Of a stretch of 64,000 nucleotides of DNA, positions 1 through 9,434 are shown in pieces; position 1 is the stretch's first letter, and every line of letters starts with the position of its first letter. The notes beneath the pieces were generated by a model. The model ran no database searches. It saw only the letters and a list, made by a program, of their open reading frames with translations, and had not been told where the DNA came from. The stretch covers positions 16,587 to 80,586 of the forward strand of contig JAKLFY010000022.1 of the NCBI GenBank assembly GCA_022710935.1, read 5' to 3'. The position numbers were made by a program, and so were the translations under genes. The stretch comes from Verrucomicrobiota bacterium (lineage in GTDB: Bacteria > Verrucomicrobiota > Verrucomicrobiia > Limisphaerales > J093).

Positions 1-66
1 GCCAAGCACGATCACCGCACGCCGGGCGATGCCCCATCGACGTTCCGCCAACGATCCGCAGGTCAT
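1..66 (-). CDS. N-terminus of an unidentified protein (cut by the window edge)
   Basis: An ATG lies 2 bases after the TGA of the penicillin-acylase gene upstream on the same strand (TGA-GC-ATG), a spacing typical of translationally coupled genes. The 22 visible codons read MTCGSLAERRWGIARRAVIV and then LG, an arginine-containing start running into hydrophobic residues that could open a signal peptide. Nothing more can be said because the rest lies outside the window. Confidence 0.4.
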   Translation of the reverse strand, partial: MTCGSLAERRWGIARRAVIVLG

Positions 67-68
67 GC

Positions 69-2618
69 TCACCTCAACGGGCCTTCCCTAGGAACGGCTG
101 TCAACATGCCGATCCGCCACTGGAACTGGCCGTATTCCTTGCCCGACTTGTGCTTCTCCCACACACGAGGGAGGTCCAGAGGAGCACTGCTGGAGGCCGG
201 AAGGTCGTGCTCGGGCGGAGCGGATGCGGAAGATGGCACCGTTCCCGGCCGAAGCGTTGCGCGCTCGACGGTAATCCGTTCAACGACCTGGCGGCTGAGC
301 GGCGCCGGGTGCAATTTCGCCGTGGCCCAGAGTTCCATCGTACTCCTGCGATAGCGACTGTCGGGCCGGTCGCTGTGCCCAATCGGGCACACCGTTTCTG
401 CCAAGTCCACGTCGTGCAGCGGAACCCATTGCGTGTAAGACTGGGCTGATTGGCAGTGGATCGTCTGCCCGTCCAGACACGTGATGCCGGGGGTCGCAAC
501 ATCCTGGGCGGGATCGAGCGAGCCGAACCCGTCGAGACTGTCGAACCACCCCAACGGGGGTTTCGGTGCGCCGACTCGCGTTGCTTGGGCACGCGCTCCG
601 TTCCTTCCCGCAGCGCCCCCCGCGCTCCAGGCTTCCGAAAGCACCCGGTCGATGAATCGGCATTCGTCGGATTCGAACGTCGCCTTCGGGTCCTTGCTGA
701 TGCGCGAGGAGGCGTCCTTGAGGAACCTCGCGAGCCCGGATTCGCCCCCGCCGTACTTTCGCGCCAACGGCGTCACCACAAACCGAAAGAACGTGCTGAG
801 CCGCGTGGCCAGGTCGGCATGCTCGGACCGGAGATCACTGCTGGCGCCCGCCGCCAGCCATTTCTCGAGGGCGGCCAAGGCCTTCAGGGATGCCTCCGAC
901 AACACCTCGGGCTGCGTCGCGCGCAGGTGCAATCCCAACCGGACAATCTCCCGTCGGGCCGGGTTGACCGTATCGTAATGGACCTCGCGGACGTCGGCCG
1001 GGCTGAATCGTTCCCGTCCTGACAATCGCTCGCGCAACCGCCAGGAGCGGATCGTGTCCCCCATCGAACCAGTACTCGTTCCCAAACCAACCGGGTAGAA
1101 CGAAGCGATCGGCCGGTGGTTGGCGCTCAGTAGGAAACCCAAGCGCGGACCTTCCACCTGCGGCACCAGGGCGGCCGGAACAAAGCCGCGCCAATCATCC
1201 GCGTCACCCGTTCCCGGCAGGGCCTCGCCGCCGCGGGCTTCGCCCGAAGAAGGGGCACGCACCGGGATCGCGCCCAGGACCGAATATCCAATGTGGCCAT
1301 CCGCATCGCCGTAAACGCAATTGGCGGACGGAAACCGCCAATCGGGCAGAGCCTGATGAAAAGCCTTCGCGTCCGACGCGCGCATCATGGCGAAGACGCC
1401 CTGGATCGTGTCGTGGTTCGTCTCGCAGACTGGCACCCGCTTCAGGGCCACTTCCGGGTCACCCGGTTGCCGGAAAGCAAACTCCGAAACCACCGGCCCC
1501 AGGTGCGTGTCACGGATGGTCAAGGTCGTGGGCGCGCCGCCCTTCACGAGGATCGTCTCGGTGTGCACCTCCATCGGGCACCACTGGCCGTTCCAGCGGT
1601 ACGCGTCCGGATGTTCGACCGATGTCTCCAGTCGAAAGAGGTCGGCTTGATCAGCGCCGAGCGCGGTCAACCCCCACGCCACGCGCCGGTTGAAGCCGAT
1701 CAGCAGACCTGGGCTCCCGGGCATTCCCACCCCCCGCGCATCGAAGGTCTTGCCCTTGACATGGAACTCCATCCAAAGCGACGGGTTGCGCACCGGCGTC
1801 TGGGGATCGCTCACCAGCACCGCCGAACCCGTGGTCGTCCGCTTGCCTCCCACCACCCACGCATGGCTGAACTTGGGCGGGTCGTTCGTAGCGCCGCCAC
1901 TCCCGCCCGCGGAAAGGCCCACGGTGGCGCAGAATCGCTCCACCTCGCGAAGCCATTCCTGGCTCACATCTTCCCGCTGCACCACGGCGGCGGTGTCATC
2001 CACCCATGAGGCGCTGGGCATCGGGATCGCGGGGGCGCCGGGAGGCGGCTGCGTGCGATTGCGCCACACCATCAGATCGCGGGTGCCGTCACCGGCGAAG
2101 TACTGGGCCACGTGCCACCAACTCAGCAGGCAATCGGCCGGCGTCCACTTTTCCGGGGCCACATCAAGCTGCTTGAACAAGGGATGGAGCGTGTCCGTCG
2201 TCTGTTGGGCCGCGAAACTGGCGTTCACGCCCTCGCAGTACGCCTCCAGCAAGCCCCGCGTGCCTGGGTCCAGTTTCGCGGCGATTCTCGAGGCGGCACG
2301 CGTCCAGCCAAACGTCCGCATCCGTCGATCATTGTCCAAGGCGGTTTCTTTCCTGCCACCGCGTGGTCGGTCTCCCAGGATTTCCGCCAACCGCCCCTGC
2401 ATGAGGCGCAGGCCGTAAGTCATCTGGAACCCGCGCTCTTGAGCCGTCGCAAAGCCAAGGCCATACATCGCCCCCTCATCGGTATCGGAGAACACGTGCG
2501 GGATGCCCCACCGGTCACGCAGCAGCTCCACTTTGCCGTAGTCCTGCGCGGCCTTGGTGCTTACCACCACAAGGGCCATTGCCGACGCCGTGACCAACCG
2601 CCGCCAAGCCGTGCTCAT
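69..2618 (-). CDS. Penicillin acylase family protein (secreted Ntn hydrolase)
   Basis: The family hydrolyses amide bonds (beta-lactam side chains, N-acyl-homoserine lactones or related acyl amides); the substrate here is unknown. The 849-residue product has the normal length of an acylase precursor that self-cleaves into alpha and beta subunits. It starts at the ATG reading MSTAWRRLVTASAMALVVVS, a convincing signal peptide, so it should act in the periplasm; an ATG 16 codons upstream would put an odd peptide ahead of that signal. The alpha-subunit region has RDRWGIPHVFSDT and GFATAQERGFQM. The likely autoprocessing site and nucleophile is the serine of KFSHAWVVGGKRT near residue 251, followed by SDPQTP and SLWMEFHVKG. 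The residue after the serine is His where many family members have Asn. The assignment to the superfamily is firm; the substrate is not. Confidence 0.9.
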   Translation of the reverse strand: MSTAWRRLVTASAMALVVVSTKAAQDYGKVELLRDRWGIPHVFSDTDEGAMYGLGFATAQERGFQMTYGLRLMQGRLAEILGDRPRGGRKETALDNDRRMRTFGWTRAASRIAAKLDPGTRGLLEAYCEGVNASFAAQQTTDTLHPLFKQLDVAPEKWTPADCLLSWWHVAQYFAGDGTRDLMVWRNRTQPPPGAPAIPMPSASWVDDTAAVVQREDVSQEWLREVERFCATVGLSAGGSGGATNDPPKFSHAWVVGGKRTTTGSAVLVSDPQTPVRNPSLWMEFHVKGKTFDARGVGMPGSPGLLIGFNRRVAWGLTALGADQADLFRLETSVEHPDAYRWNGQWCPMEVHTETILVKGGAPTTLTIRDTHLGPVVSEFAFRQPGDPEVALKRVPVCETNHDTIQGVFAMMRASDAKAFHQALPDWRFPSANCVYGDADGHIGYSVLGAIPVRAPSSGEARGGEALPGTGDADDWRGFVPAALVPQVEGPRLGFLLSANHRPIASFYPVGLGTSTGSMGDTIRSWRLRERLSGRERFSPADVREVHYDTVNPARREIVRLGLHLRATQPEVLSEASLKALAALEKWLAAGASSDLRSEHADLATRLSTFFRFVVTPLARKYGGGESGLARFLKDASSRISKDPKATFESDECRFIDRVLSEAWSAGGAAGRNGARAQATRVGAPKPPLGWFDSLDGFGSLDPAQDVATPGITCLDGQTIHCQSAQSYTQWVPLHDVDLAETVCPIGHSDRPDSRYRRSTMELWATAKLHPAPLSRQVVERITVERATLRPGTVPSSASAPPEHDLPASSSAPLDLPRVWEKHKSGKEYGQFQWRIGMLTAVPREGPLR

Positions 2619-2723
2619 GATCGGATCATGGACTGCGGCCTCCCTCGTCGCACAAGCAAAAACCACGGCCGCAGCCGTACAGTCGCGGAGTGATGTGCCC
2701 GTGGATCGAGTGGCACAACCTGC

Positions 2724-3239
2724 TCAGTTCCGTTTCAGTTCGACCTGGACCTGGCCTCCGGCTGTGCCCGCCTGGATGCTCCACGGAATGGGCTCCTCCA
2801 CGTAGTATTCATCGAGAGGGGTGTTCAGGGACAGTGGCGGCTCTTCGATCGCCTGGAGTGAAATATCGTCCATGAAGAAGAAGGCCGTCCGAGCCAACTC
2901 CGCCTCCGGGACGGCGATCCACGTGTGGATGTGCAAACATAACGGCAGTCATCCACGCCCTCGCGGCACAGTTCCCAGCAGATCATCGCCTCCAGTTCCG
3001 GTCCCGGTTTGCCGACCACCAGGCCGTTGAGTAGCCAGCCGTGCGGACCCTTGAACTCGATCTGAAGCCGCCCCGCGCTCGCACGCGCCTGGAAGCGTTC
3101 CAGAAACACGAACCGGGCCCGAGGGATTTGCACGTCGAGCTTCTTCTGGCCGTTCGCCCAGACCTCGAACAACGGCGGGCCCCACTCCGCATCACTGGCC
3201 ACCAGCCATACGGTGTATTCGCCGTCAGGCATAGCCACG
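2724..3239 (-). pseudogene. Decayed fragment of a secreted beta-sandwich (carbohydrate-binding-like) protein
   Basis: Protein-like sequence appears in two different frames of the minus strand. The upstream part contains MPDGEYTVWLVASDAEWGPP, FEVWANGQKKLDVQIPRARF and FKGPHGWLLNGLVVG, resembling malectin-like or other beta-sandwich binding modules. Near position 2940 the reading frame changes and continues as HTWIAVPEAELARTAFFFMD and DDISLQAIEEPPLSLNTP, ending VELKRN before a stop. A frameshift therefore separates the two halves, and no N-terminus, signal peptide or start exists upstream because the coding sense ends where the methylase remnant on the other strand begins. I read this as the 3' end of a larger glycan-active protein. 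The exact family is not certain. Confidence 0.55.
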
Positions 3240-3830
3240 ATGAAAGCGTTGTCGGCGGAGGAACTCGTCCGGCAGACTTTCCTCGATGTGATTCTCAACG
3301 AGTACGGCTTCGCGCTCGGCCAGATTGCCGAAGAACAGGAGATCACAGGCCGACGGGGCACCGGCCATGCGCGCGCCGACTTCGTCATTTGGCGCACGGT
3401 GCAGGACAGGAAAGACCAGAAACCCCCGCTGATCATCGTCGAGTGCAAGTCCGAGAACGTCACGATCAAGCCGGCCGACTACGCTCAGGGCGACAACTAC
3501 GCCCGCAGCACCAACGCCCCCTTCTTCGTCACCCACAAACCGCTTCACCGAAGACTACCTCAGGCAACTCCCCGGTGACCAACCGCTGGACCTGCTCTTC
3601 CAGGATACCAAGGGCATTGCCTTCGAACGGTTCCTCGGACGCACCTTCCGTGGCGAGATCGGCCAGTTCTTCACCCCGCGCTGTATCGTCGAATTCATGG
3701 TCCGCATGGTGGACCCGAAGGAAGGGGATGTCATCTGCGACCCCGCCAGCGGCTCCGGCGGATTCCTGATCCGGTTCTTCGAGACCGTGCGCGAACAGAT
3801 TCTCGCCGATGCCGACCGGCAATATCGGGG
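3240..3830 (+). pseudogene. Type I restriction-modification methylase (HsdM-like), internally deleted and truncated
   Basis: The first segment begins with an ATG (MKALSAEELVRQTFLDVILN) and resembles the HSDR_N-type N-terminal domain fused to some type I N6-adenine methylases: it shows TGHARADFVIW and IVECKSENVTIKPADYAQG. Around 3540 the frame shifts and the sequence jumps directly to RFTEDYLRQLPGD, GIAFERFLGRTFRGEIGQFF and the SAM-binding motif I CDPASGSGGFLIRFFE. The helical stretch that normally separates these parts is missing, and the gene stops making sense after ADADRQYRG, before the NPPY/F catalytic motif. It cannot encode an active methylase. No HsdS or HsdR gene is present beside it. 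Confidence 0.8.
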
Positions 3831-4194
3831 AAGGTGCCGAAGCAGGGATCATGATTGTGGCAGCCGAGCCTGGGACACGCAGGGCAATTGCCGCGAATGC
3901 GGTCATTGCCGCCGGATCGACTTGAAGTTGACCGTCGCGCCGTGAAGATCGTGACCATGCTGGAATTTCGGCACGACGCCGCGGGGGTGCTGGGCCGGGT
4001 CGAAATGGAGCCAGGAGGCTCCTCCCTCGATACTCGGCAGACCGCGGGTACCAGGACGCGATGGTGCAGACAGGTTCGGCGCCCCCTGGCAAGGGCGGAG
4101 GTGGGTCGAACGGGGTCGGGAACGGCGAAGCCGGGGCGCTGGTCTCGCAAGCTTGGCTTGGCCCGCGGCGAACCGGCGCGTATGGTCCGGGGCC
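3831..4194. other. Gap of about 360 bases without a supportable gene
   Basis: The stretch lies between the methylase remnant and the XPB-like helicase. The minus strand carries a short protein-like tail (WLHFDPAQHPRGVVPKFQHG followed by ATVNFKSIRRQ and a stop at 3903-3905) that may be another gene remnant, but it is too short to name. No promoter or terminator is obvious. Confidence 0.4.
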
Positions 4195-5925
4195 ATGACG
4201 AACGGCCACGCCTTCCAACCGCAAAACCCGCTGATCGTTCAGGGCGACCACACGGTGCTGGTCGAGGTGGACAACCCGCGCTACGCGGAGGCACGGGATG
4301 CCTTGGCGCGGTTTGCCGAACTGGTGAAGTCGCCGGAGCACGTGCACACCTACCGGCTCACGCCGCTGTCGATCTGGAACGCGTGCGCCGTGGGCGAGAA
4401 TGCGGAGAGCATCGTCGCCGCGTTGTGCGGGCTGTCGAAGTACACAGTGCCCAGCCACGTCAGGGCCAGTGTCCGGGACTTTGCGGGGCGGTATGGCGCC
4501 CTCCAGTTGCGTCGCGAGGCACCTCAACTGGTGCTGCGCGCGCGGGACCTGCCCCTGGCCGAGGAACTCGCCCATCAGCCGACGCTCACGTCCCTGCTGC
4601 GTGAACGGCGCGCGCCCATCGAGTTCGTGGTCGCGCCCCCCGATCGCGGCCGGCTGAAGCAGGCGCTGATCAAACTCGGTTTCCCGACCGAAGACTTGGC
4701 GGGATACCAGCCGGGCGAGTCGCTCGACTTGGCGTTACGTTCCGTGACGTCGACAGGCCGGGCGTTCGCGCCGCGCGATTACCAGCGCGAGGCGGCCGAC
4801 CTGTTCCATGCGGGCGGCGCCGAGCGGGGCGGGTCCGGCGTGGTGGTGTTGCCATGCGGCGCCGGCAAGACCATTGTGGGCACGGTCTGCATGGCGCTCC
4901 TGCGGTCTTCGACCCTGATCCTCACCACGGGCATCACGGCCGCTCGGCAGTGGAAGGCCGAGCTGCTGGACAAGACCAACTTAAGTGAGGATCTGATCGG
5001 CGAATACAGTGGCGACAGCAAGGAAGTACGGCCGGTCACGATCTCCACCTACCAGATTCTCACCCACCGCAAGAACAAGAGCAGCGACTTCACGCACTTC
5101 GCCTTGTTCGATCAGCGGAACTGGGGGCTCATCATTTACGACGAGGTTCACTTGCTCCCGGCGCCCGTATTCCAGGTGACCGCGTCGCTTCAGGCGCGGC
5201 GCCGGCTCGGACTGACGGCGACCCTGGTGCGCGAGGACGGATTGGAGGACGAAGTCTTCGCGCTCATCGGCCCCAAGAAATACGACGTGCCCTGGAAGGA
5301 GATGGAGAAGCAGGGCTGGATCGCCCAGGCCGCCTGCACGGAAATCCGCCTGCCCATGTCCGAAGCGCGTCGCATGGCCTACGCCGTGGCGGAGCCGCGC
5401 CACAAGTTCCGGATCGCCTCCGAAAACCCGGCCAAGCTCCGGCTCGTGCGGCAATTGCTGGTCTGGCATGCGGCTGATCCGGTTCTGATCATCGGCATGT
5501 ACGTGGAGCAGATCGAGGGGTTCGCGCGCGAGTTGGGCCTGCCCCTGCTGATGGGATCGACCAGCCAGCGCCAGCGGGATGAGGTCTATGCGCGCTTCCG
5601 CCGCAACGAACTCAAGGCCATGGTTGTGTCCAAGATCGCGAATTTCTCGGTTGACTTGCCGGAAGCCGCGGTGGCAATCCAGGTCTCCGGCATGTTCGGG
5701 TCGCGGCAGGAGGAGGCCCAGCGCCTCGGCCGCATCTTGCGGCCCAAGGCCGGTGAGAACCAGGCCCATTTCTACTCGATCGTCTCACGCGACACGGTCG
5801 AACAGGACTACGCCTTGAACCGGCAGTTGTTCCTGTGCGAGCAAGGATACGAGTATCGCATCTGGACACTCGACCGACCCGAAGAGCTGTTGCCCGAAGA
5901 GGCCGCGCCCGCAGCGGCGCGCTGA
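4195..5925 (+). CDS. XPB-like superfamily 2 DNA helicase
   Basis: An ATP-driven DNA helicase/translocase of the XPB (Ssl2/RAD25) family; in eukaryotes and archaea this family opens DNA in nucleotide-excision repair and, in eukaryotes, at promoters. The 576-residue product carries Walker A PCGAGKT at 220-226, the XPB-type box II DEVH at 316-319, motif III GLTATL, a RED-like loop (VREDGLED) just after it, and motif VI in RQEEAQRLGRILRPK. About 200 residues precede the helicase core and form the damage-recognition-type region. The ATG at 4195 starts MTNGHAFQPQNPLIVQGDHT, the conserved N-terminus; an upstream in-frame start adds only a low-complexity peptide. The Helicase_C_3 gene follows 13 bases after the stop, so the two are almost certainly co-transcribed. 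No clear Shine-Dalgarno sequence is visible. Confidence 0.93.
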   Translation: MTNGHAFQPQNPLIVQGDHTVLVEVDNPRYAEARDALARFAELVKSPEHVHTYRLTPLSIWNACAVGENAESIVAALCGLSKYTVPSHVRASVRDFAGRYGALQLRREAPQLVLRARDLPLAEELAHQPTLTSLLRERRAPIEFVVAPPDRGRLKQALIKLGFPTEDLAGYQPGESLDLALRSVTSTGRAFAPRDYQREAADLFHAGGAERGGSGVVVLPCGAGKTIVGTVCMALLRSSTLILTTGITAARQWKAELLDKTNLSEDLIGEYSGDSKEVRPVTISTYQILTHRKNKSSDFTHFALFDQRNWGLIIYDEVHLLPAPVFQVTASLQARRRLGLTATLVREDGLEDEVFALIGPKKYDVPWKEMEKQGWIAQAACTEIRLPMSEARRMAYAVAEPRHKFRIASENPAKLRLVRQLLVWHAADPVLIIGMYVEQIEGFARELGLPLLMGSTSQRQRDEVYARFRRNELKAMVVSKIANFSVDLPEAAVAIQVSGMFGSRQEEAQRLGRILRPKAGENQAHFYSIVSRDTVEQDYALNRQLFLCEQGYEYRIWTLDRPEELLPEEAAPAAAR

Positions 5926-5938
5926 ATTGATCCTCGCC

Positions 5939-8080
5939 ATGAAGTTCTTCGATCTCGATTGGACAGAGGTCCTCGACGTGCTGCCGCTGTGGGAGAAACT
6001 CTCGGTCGCCGCTCGCCGCCATTACCTCCTGAAAGCACCTGCGCACGCGCAATCCGTGGCCGCCGGGGGCTACGGCGCGGACCTGGAATTGCTCCTGGCG
6101 TCCGGGCTGGTCGTGACCGGGGCGCCTGGACGAATCAAGCCGAACCCGGCGCGCATCAATTTCCGCCGTATCATGGCGCAATGGGAGAAGTTCCCAGTTT
6201 TCGACACCGACAATCTGGACGCGATGTGGCGGGATTACGAGCGGAAGCACTTCCTGCGGGAGGAGTTGCTGGTGCCCTACGTGCAGGGCCGCTATGAGTC
6301 CTGGCACAGCCGACAGTGGATCGAGAAGTTCCTGAACGCGCCGAACGTGGCCAAGTGGGAAGCGCCGCTGAAGACCGTGCGCTATCCGCGGGCCAGCTAC
6401 TCCTGGCGCTCTTGGGGAGAACCCACCACGAAGCCGGAAACGACCTTCTACCTGGAGTCGGCCGAGGCGGGCGAAACCGCGAGACACCTCGTGCGGCACG
6501 CGCTCGCGTCACCACAGCCGCTCCCGCTGCGGGCGCTGGGGGAGGCGGTGCCCGAACCGTTGCGGCCGCACGTGCCGGCGGCATTCAAGGCCTGTTTGCG
6601 CTATCACCTGCTGTACGCCGCGTTGCGCCCGCAAACGCTGGAGCCGGTGTATTGGGTGCACCCTGCGATTGGCCGACGCCTGCATCGTCCGGCTCCCCAA
6701 GCACCCGCGGCCGTCGAGTGCTCGAACCTGTGCGGCCCGGCGTTCTGGATGGAGGACATGGTCTTGGTGCTGACCGAGGCTTCCTTTGGCGGCTGCCGGC
6801 TCAAGCAAGGCCGTTACGGCTGGGAGTTTTTCCAAAAGAGCCAGCAGCAGCTTGAAGCCGCGGCCATGCCCCTCCCGAAATGCCTGGCGGCGCGGTTTCC
6901 CGTCGCGGGTCGCCTCCGGCAAGCCAACCAGTTGCTGCGCGCTCTCAAACTCGCCGCGGCGCGAGCGGTCCCCAAAGGCGGGTTGGCGCTCGTCCCGACG
7001 GAGCGGGGCACGCAATGGCTATGCGCGCCGCCGGGTCAGCGCCTGCATGACCTGATCCGGGAATTCCTCAAGCCGGCCGTCGACGAGTTCGGCGAGGACG
7101 AGGACGCGGTGTGCGAGCTGGTTCCGGGCAGGACGCCGTTCCTAACGCGCAAGGAAGACCCCGTGGACCTGCGCCCGCTGCTGGCCCAAGCCTTTGGCCA
7201 AACCACGAACCCGGTGCCCCTGGCGGAGTTTCTGGACTACCAGAGCCGCGTTAGCCATCCGCTGACGGCACCCGCTTCGAGCCGGCCGAAGCACACGCTG
7301 GTTGGGTATTCCGTCGAGGAAGCCACCGAGGAGAACGTGGAACAACCGTGGCGCGAGACCCTCGAGACCTTTTTCTGGGAGCGCCTGGTTCCGCTCGGGG
7401 GAGTGGACACGGGAACCGCCGCCGCGGGGGATTTGTGTTTCCGGCTGAATGGCGGAGGCCGCTGTCTGCTGGGGTTGGCCCCGAGTTTCGAGTACACGCA
7501 ACCAGAAGGCGAGAACGCGATTGTCGTACAGCCCAATTTCGAGGTGGTCTTCCTTTATCCCAACCTGCCGGCGGAGATCGAATTGGGACCGTTCACCGAG
7601 CGCTGCGGGAAGGGCACGGGCACGTTGTTCCGGCTGACCCGCGTGACCGCGATGCAAGCGGCGGCCCAGGGCTGGACGGCGGCGCGGGTGCTGGAGACGC
7701 TGGAGAAACACGCCAAGAAGCCCGCCCCGGGCAATGTCGCGGCGGAAGTGCGCTCCTGGTTCGGCGCGTGCCGGCATGTGCCTGTTCGCCGGTCGTTCCT
7801 GATCGACTGCCCGGACCGGGAGACGGCTTTGCGGTTCCAGCAGGCGCTGGGAGACGCTTGCCGACCGCTCGCGGACACCCTGCTGGAGTACCGGGCTTCG
7901 ACCATCGCCCTCGAAGTGCGAGGCCGTTTGATGGAACAAGGCCTGTTCCTCGACCGATCGTCCTCCGGGCGACGAGTCGTAGGAGGATTCACGCGAGATG
8001 GCTTCTCCCTGCACCTCCATGAAGGTCGTGGGGGCGACAGGGGGCTCCCAGACAACCCTCGTCGCAGCTTCGAGTCGTGA
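5939..8080 (+). CDS. Helicase-associated protein with Helicase_C_3 (XPB/Ssl2 N-terminal-like) domain
   Basis: A 713-residue protein directly downstream of the XPB-like helicase. Around residues 520-600 it has AIVVQPNFEVVFLYPNL, FRLTRVTAMQAAAQGWTAAR and VLETLEKHAKKP, matching the Helicase_C_3 domain found in eukaryotic XPB and in a separate protein paired with XPB in actinobacteria. The rest is mostly helical with no recognised catalytic motif. Family knowledge and operon position suggest that it binds or regulates the XPB-like motor; the mechanism is not established. The ATG at 5939 (MKFFDLDWTEVLDVLP) is preferred over a TTG 12 bases upstream. The final 30 or so residues are arginine- and glycine-rich and could be a degenerate tail. 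Confidence 0.8.
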   Translation: MKFFDLDWTEVLDVLPLWEKLSVAARRHYLLKAPAHAQSVAAGGYGADLELLLASGLVVTGAPGRIKPNPARINFRRIMAQWEKFPVFDTDNLDAMWRDYERKHFLREELLVPYVQGRYESWHSRQWIEKFLNAPNVAKWEAPLKTVRYPRASYSWRSWGEPTTKPETTFYLESAEAGETARHLVRHALASPQPLPLRALGEAVPEPLRPHVPAAFKACLRYHLLYAALRPQTLEPVYWVHPAIGRRLHRPAPQAPAAVECSNLCGPAFWMEDMVLVLTEASFGGCRLKQGRYGWEFFQKSQQQLEAAAMPLPKCLAARFPVAGRLRQANQLLRALKLAAARAVPKGGLALVPTERGTQWLCAPPGQRLHDLIREFLKPAVDEFGEDEDAVCELVPGRTPFLTRKEDPVDLRPLLAQAFGQTTNPVPLAEFLDYQSRVSHPLTAPASSRPKHTLVGYSVEEATEENVEQPWRETLETFFWERLVPLGGVDTGTAAAGDLCFRLNGGGRCLLGLAPSFEYTQPEGENAIVVQPNFEVVFLYPNLPAEIELGPFTERCGKGTGTLFRLTRVTAMQAAAQGWTAARVLETLEKHAKKPAPGNVAAEVRSWFGACRHVPVRRSFLIDCPDRETALRFQQALGDACRPLADTLLEYRASTIALEVRGRLMEQGLFLDRSSSGRRVVGGFTRDGFSLHLHEGRGGDRGLPDNPRRSFES

Positions 8081-8321
8081 CTACACACAACGGATACACC
8101 TTTCGAACGGGGGCGCGTGCCGTCCGTTGCGGCGGAACGAAATGAGCGAAATGTGAAGACTCGAACCAAGGCGCGATCATGCAAGGTAACGGCACGGTGC
8201 GGCGATTTCAGCGGAAGTCTGACCACTGCCGCCCTTCCCCATTAGGCCCCGTCTTCGAGGAGGCTCGTCCGGTTTGACTGTTGATGCAGCTCCGCCCGAG
8301 CCGAATAGCAGCTGAAGCGCC

Positions 8322-8678
8322 ATGATCCCGATCCACGAACTGCTCAACCGCATCCGGTGGGACCCGGAGTTTGGGCGCGGCCATTTCGAGATCGGCTATT
8401 CTGCCCGCCACGACGACGTGGTTCAGCGAGTCGCGTTGCAGGCCGTCAGCTTCCCGGAAGGCGACCGACACGCCTTTGAGGTCTTGGACGAAGCGGGGCA
8501 GAGCCGGCGGATTCCCTTCCATCGCGTCCGCGACGTCATCAAGGACGGCAACGTCATCTGGCAGCGAGCCACGCCCCCCCGCGCACCACCCGGACAAGGG
8601 CAACGGGCCGATATTCGTCCTCGCACCACTCCCAGACATTGCCGCCGAGATCGTGTATTCCGAGCTTGTTGGGCTTGA
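8322..8678 (+). CDS. DUF504 (UPF0248) family protein with an abnormal C-terminal extension
   Basis: Residues 1-80 fit the small DUF504 family: MIPIHELLNRIRWDPEFGRG, FEIGYSARHDDVV, and IPFHRVRDVIKDGNVIWQR. Members are about 80 residues long and of unknown function, sometimes found near RNA-processing genes. After NVIWQR the frame runs on for about 35 residues of arginine/proline-rich sequence that is antisense to the SUMF1-like gene, so a junction near 8567 probably removed the native stop. The core domain should still fold. Confidence 0.7.
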   Translation: MIPIHELLNRIRWDPEFGRGHFEIGYSARHDDVVQRVALQAVSFPEGDRHAFEVLDEAGQSRRIPFHRVRDVIKDGNVIWQRATPPRAPPGQGQRADIRPRTTPRHCRRDRVFRACWA

Positions 8679-9390
8679 ACGATCTCGATCCCACCGGCGC
8701 CGTCCGTGCATACCCGTCCCGGTAACCATCGAGCGTCGTGAGGTTGTCCGGCCAGCGCCCGTCGTCTGCCTCCGCTCCCGCGTAGTTCCCCGCTCCCTTC
8801 GGCGGCGGCTGCCCTTGCGGCCACTCGCCCCAGGGATATCGGTCCTTGATTTGCTCATCCTTCTCCTCGGGCGTCTTGGCCGGGTCTTCTTCCACCAACC
8901 CGACCGCCATGCTCCATTCGTGGTCCCGCGGCAGACGGTACTCGCGGTTGGCGGGCAGCCGGCCCGCGTCGCGCTCCCGCAGCGTCAGCCATTCGCAGAA
9001 GGCCTTCGCGTCATACCAGCTTACCCCAACCACGGGGTGCTCTTCGGTCTGGGCAAAGCCCGGATTCTCCCACGAGTGGCCTCGCTGCTTGTAGCCATCC
9101 CGATCCAGCGACCACATGCGTGAATTTGGATCCGCCGTTTCCCGGAGGTGGACGTACCCGCTCTCCCGTACGAACACCCGGAAATCTTTGACCCGCACTT
9201 CGTACACCGAGAACTGGACCCCCGTCCCCTGCACCGCCACAAAACGCATCCCCAGCCCGTTCGTAAGCGCCGCTCCAGGATCGTAGGATCTGGGCGCGTC
9301 CGCCCCTTGTGCCAACGACACAATCAAGAGAATCAGCGCGAGGAGCGGGCCCACGGATAGCGCCAAGGAGTCCCCAATGGCGATGCTCAC
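8554..9390 (-). pseudogene. SUMF1/FGE-like protein (formylglycine-generating enzyme fold), C-terminally truncated
   Basis: The product begins at a GTG (VSIAIGDSLALSVGPLLALI), giving a plausible signal peptide, and continues with the FGE-sulfatase fold: NGLGMRFVAVQGTGVQFSVY, TEEHPVVGVSWYDAKAFCEW, YRLPRDHEWSMAVG, and LGIHDLGGNVWEWCEDEYRP. Family members are either formylglycine-generating enzymes for sulfatases or structural relatives with other roles. The protein ends ARVVRGGAWLAAR about 30-40 residues early: the usual C-terminal strand after RGGSW, ending in GFR, is missing because the gene runs into the antisense DUF504 gene. The active-site cysteine pair of true FGEs cannot be confirmed, so it may never have been a sulfatase activator. 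Possibly non-functional. Confidence 0.8.
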
Positions 9391-9434
9391 TCGATCGCCA
9401 TCATGGGATGCGGCATTCGTAGGATGGTTCCCGC

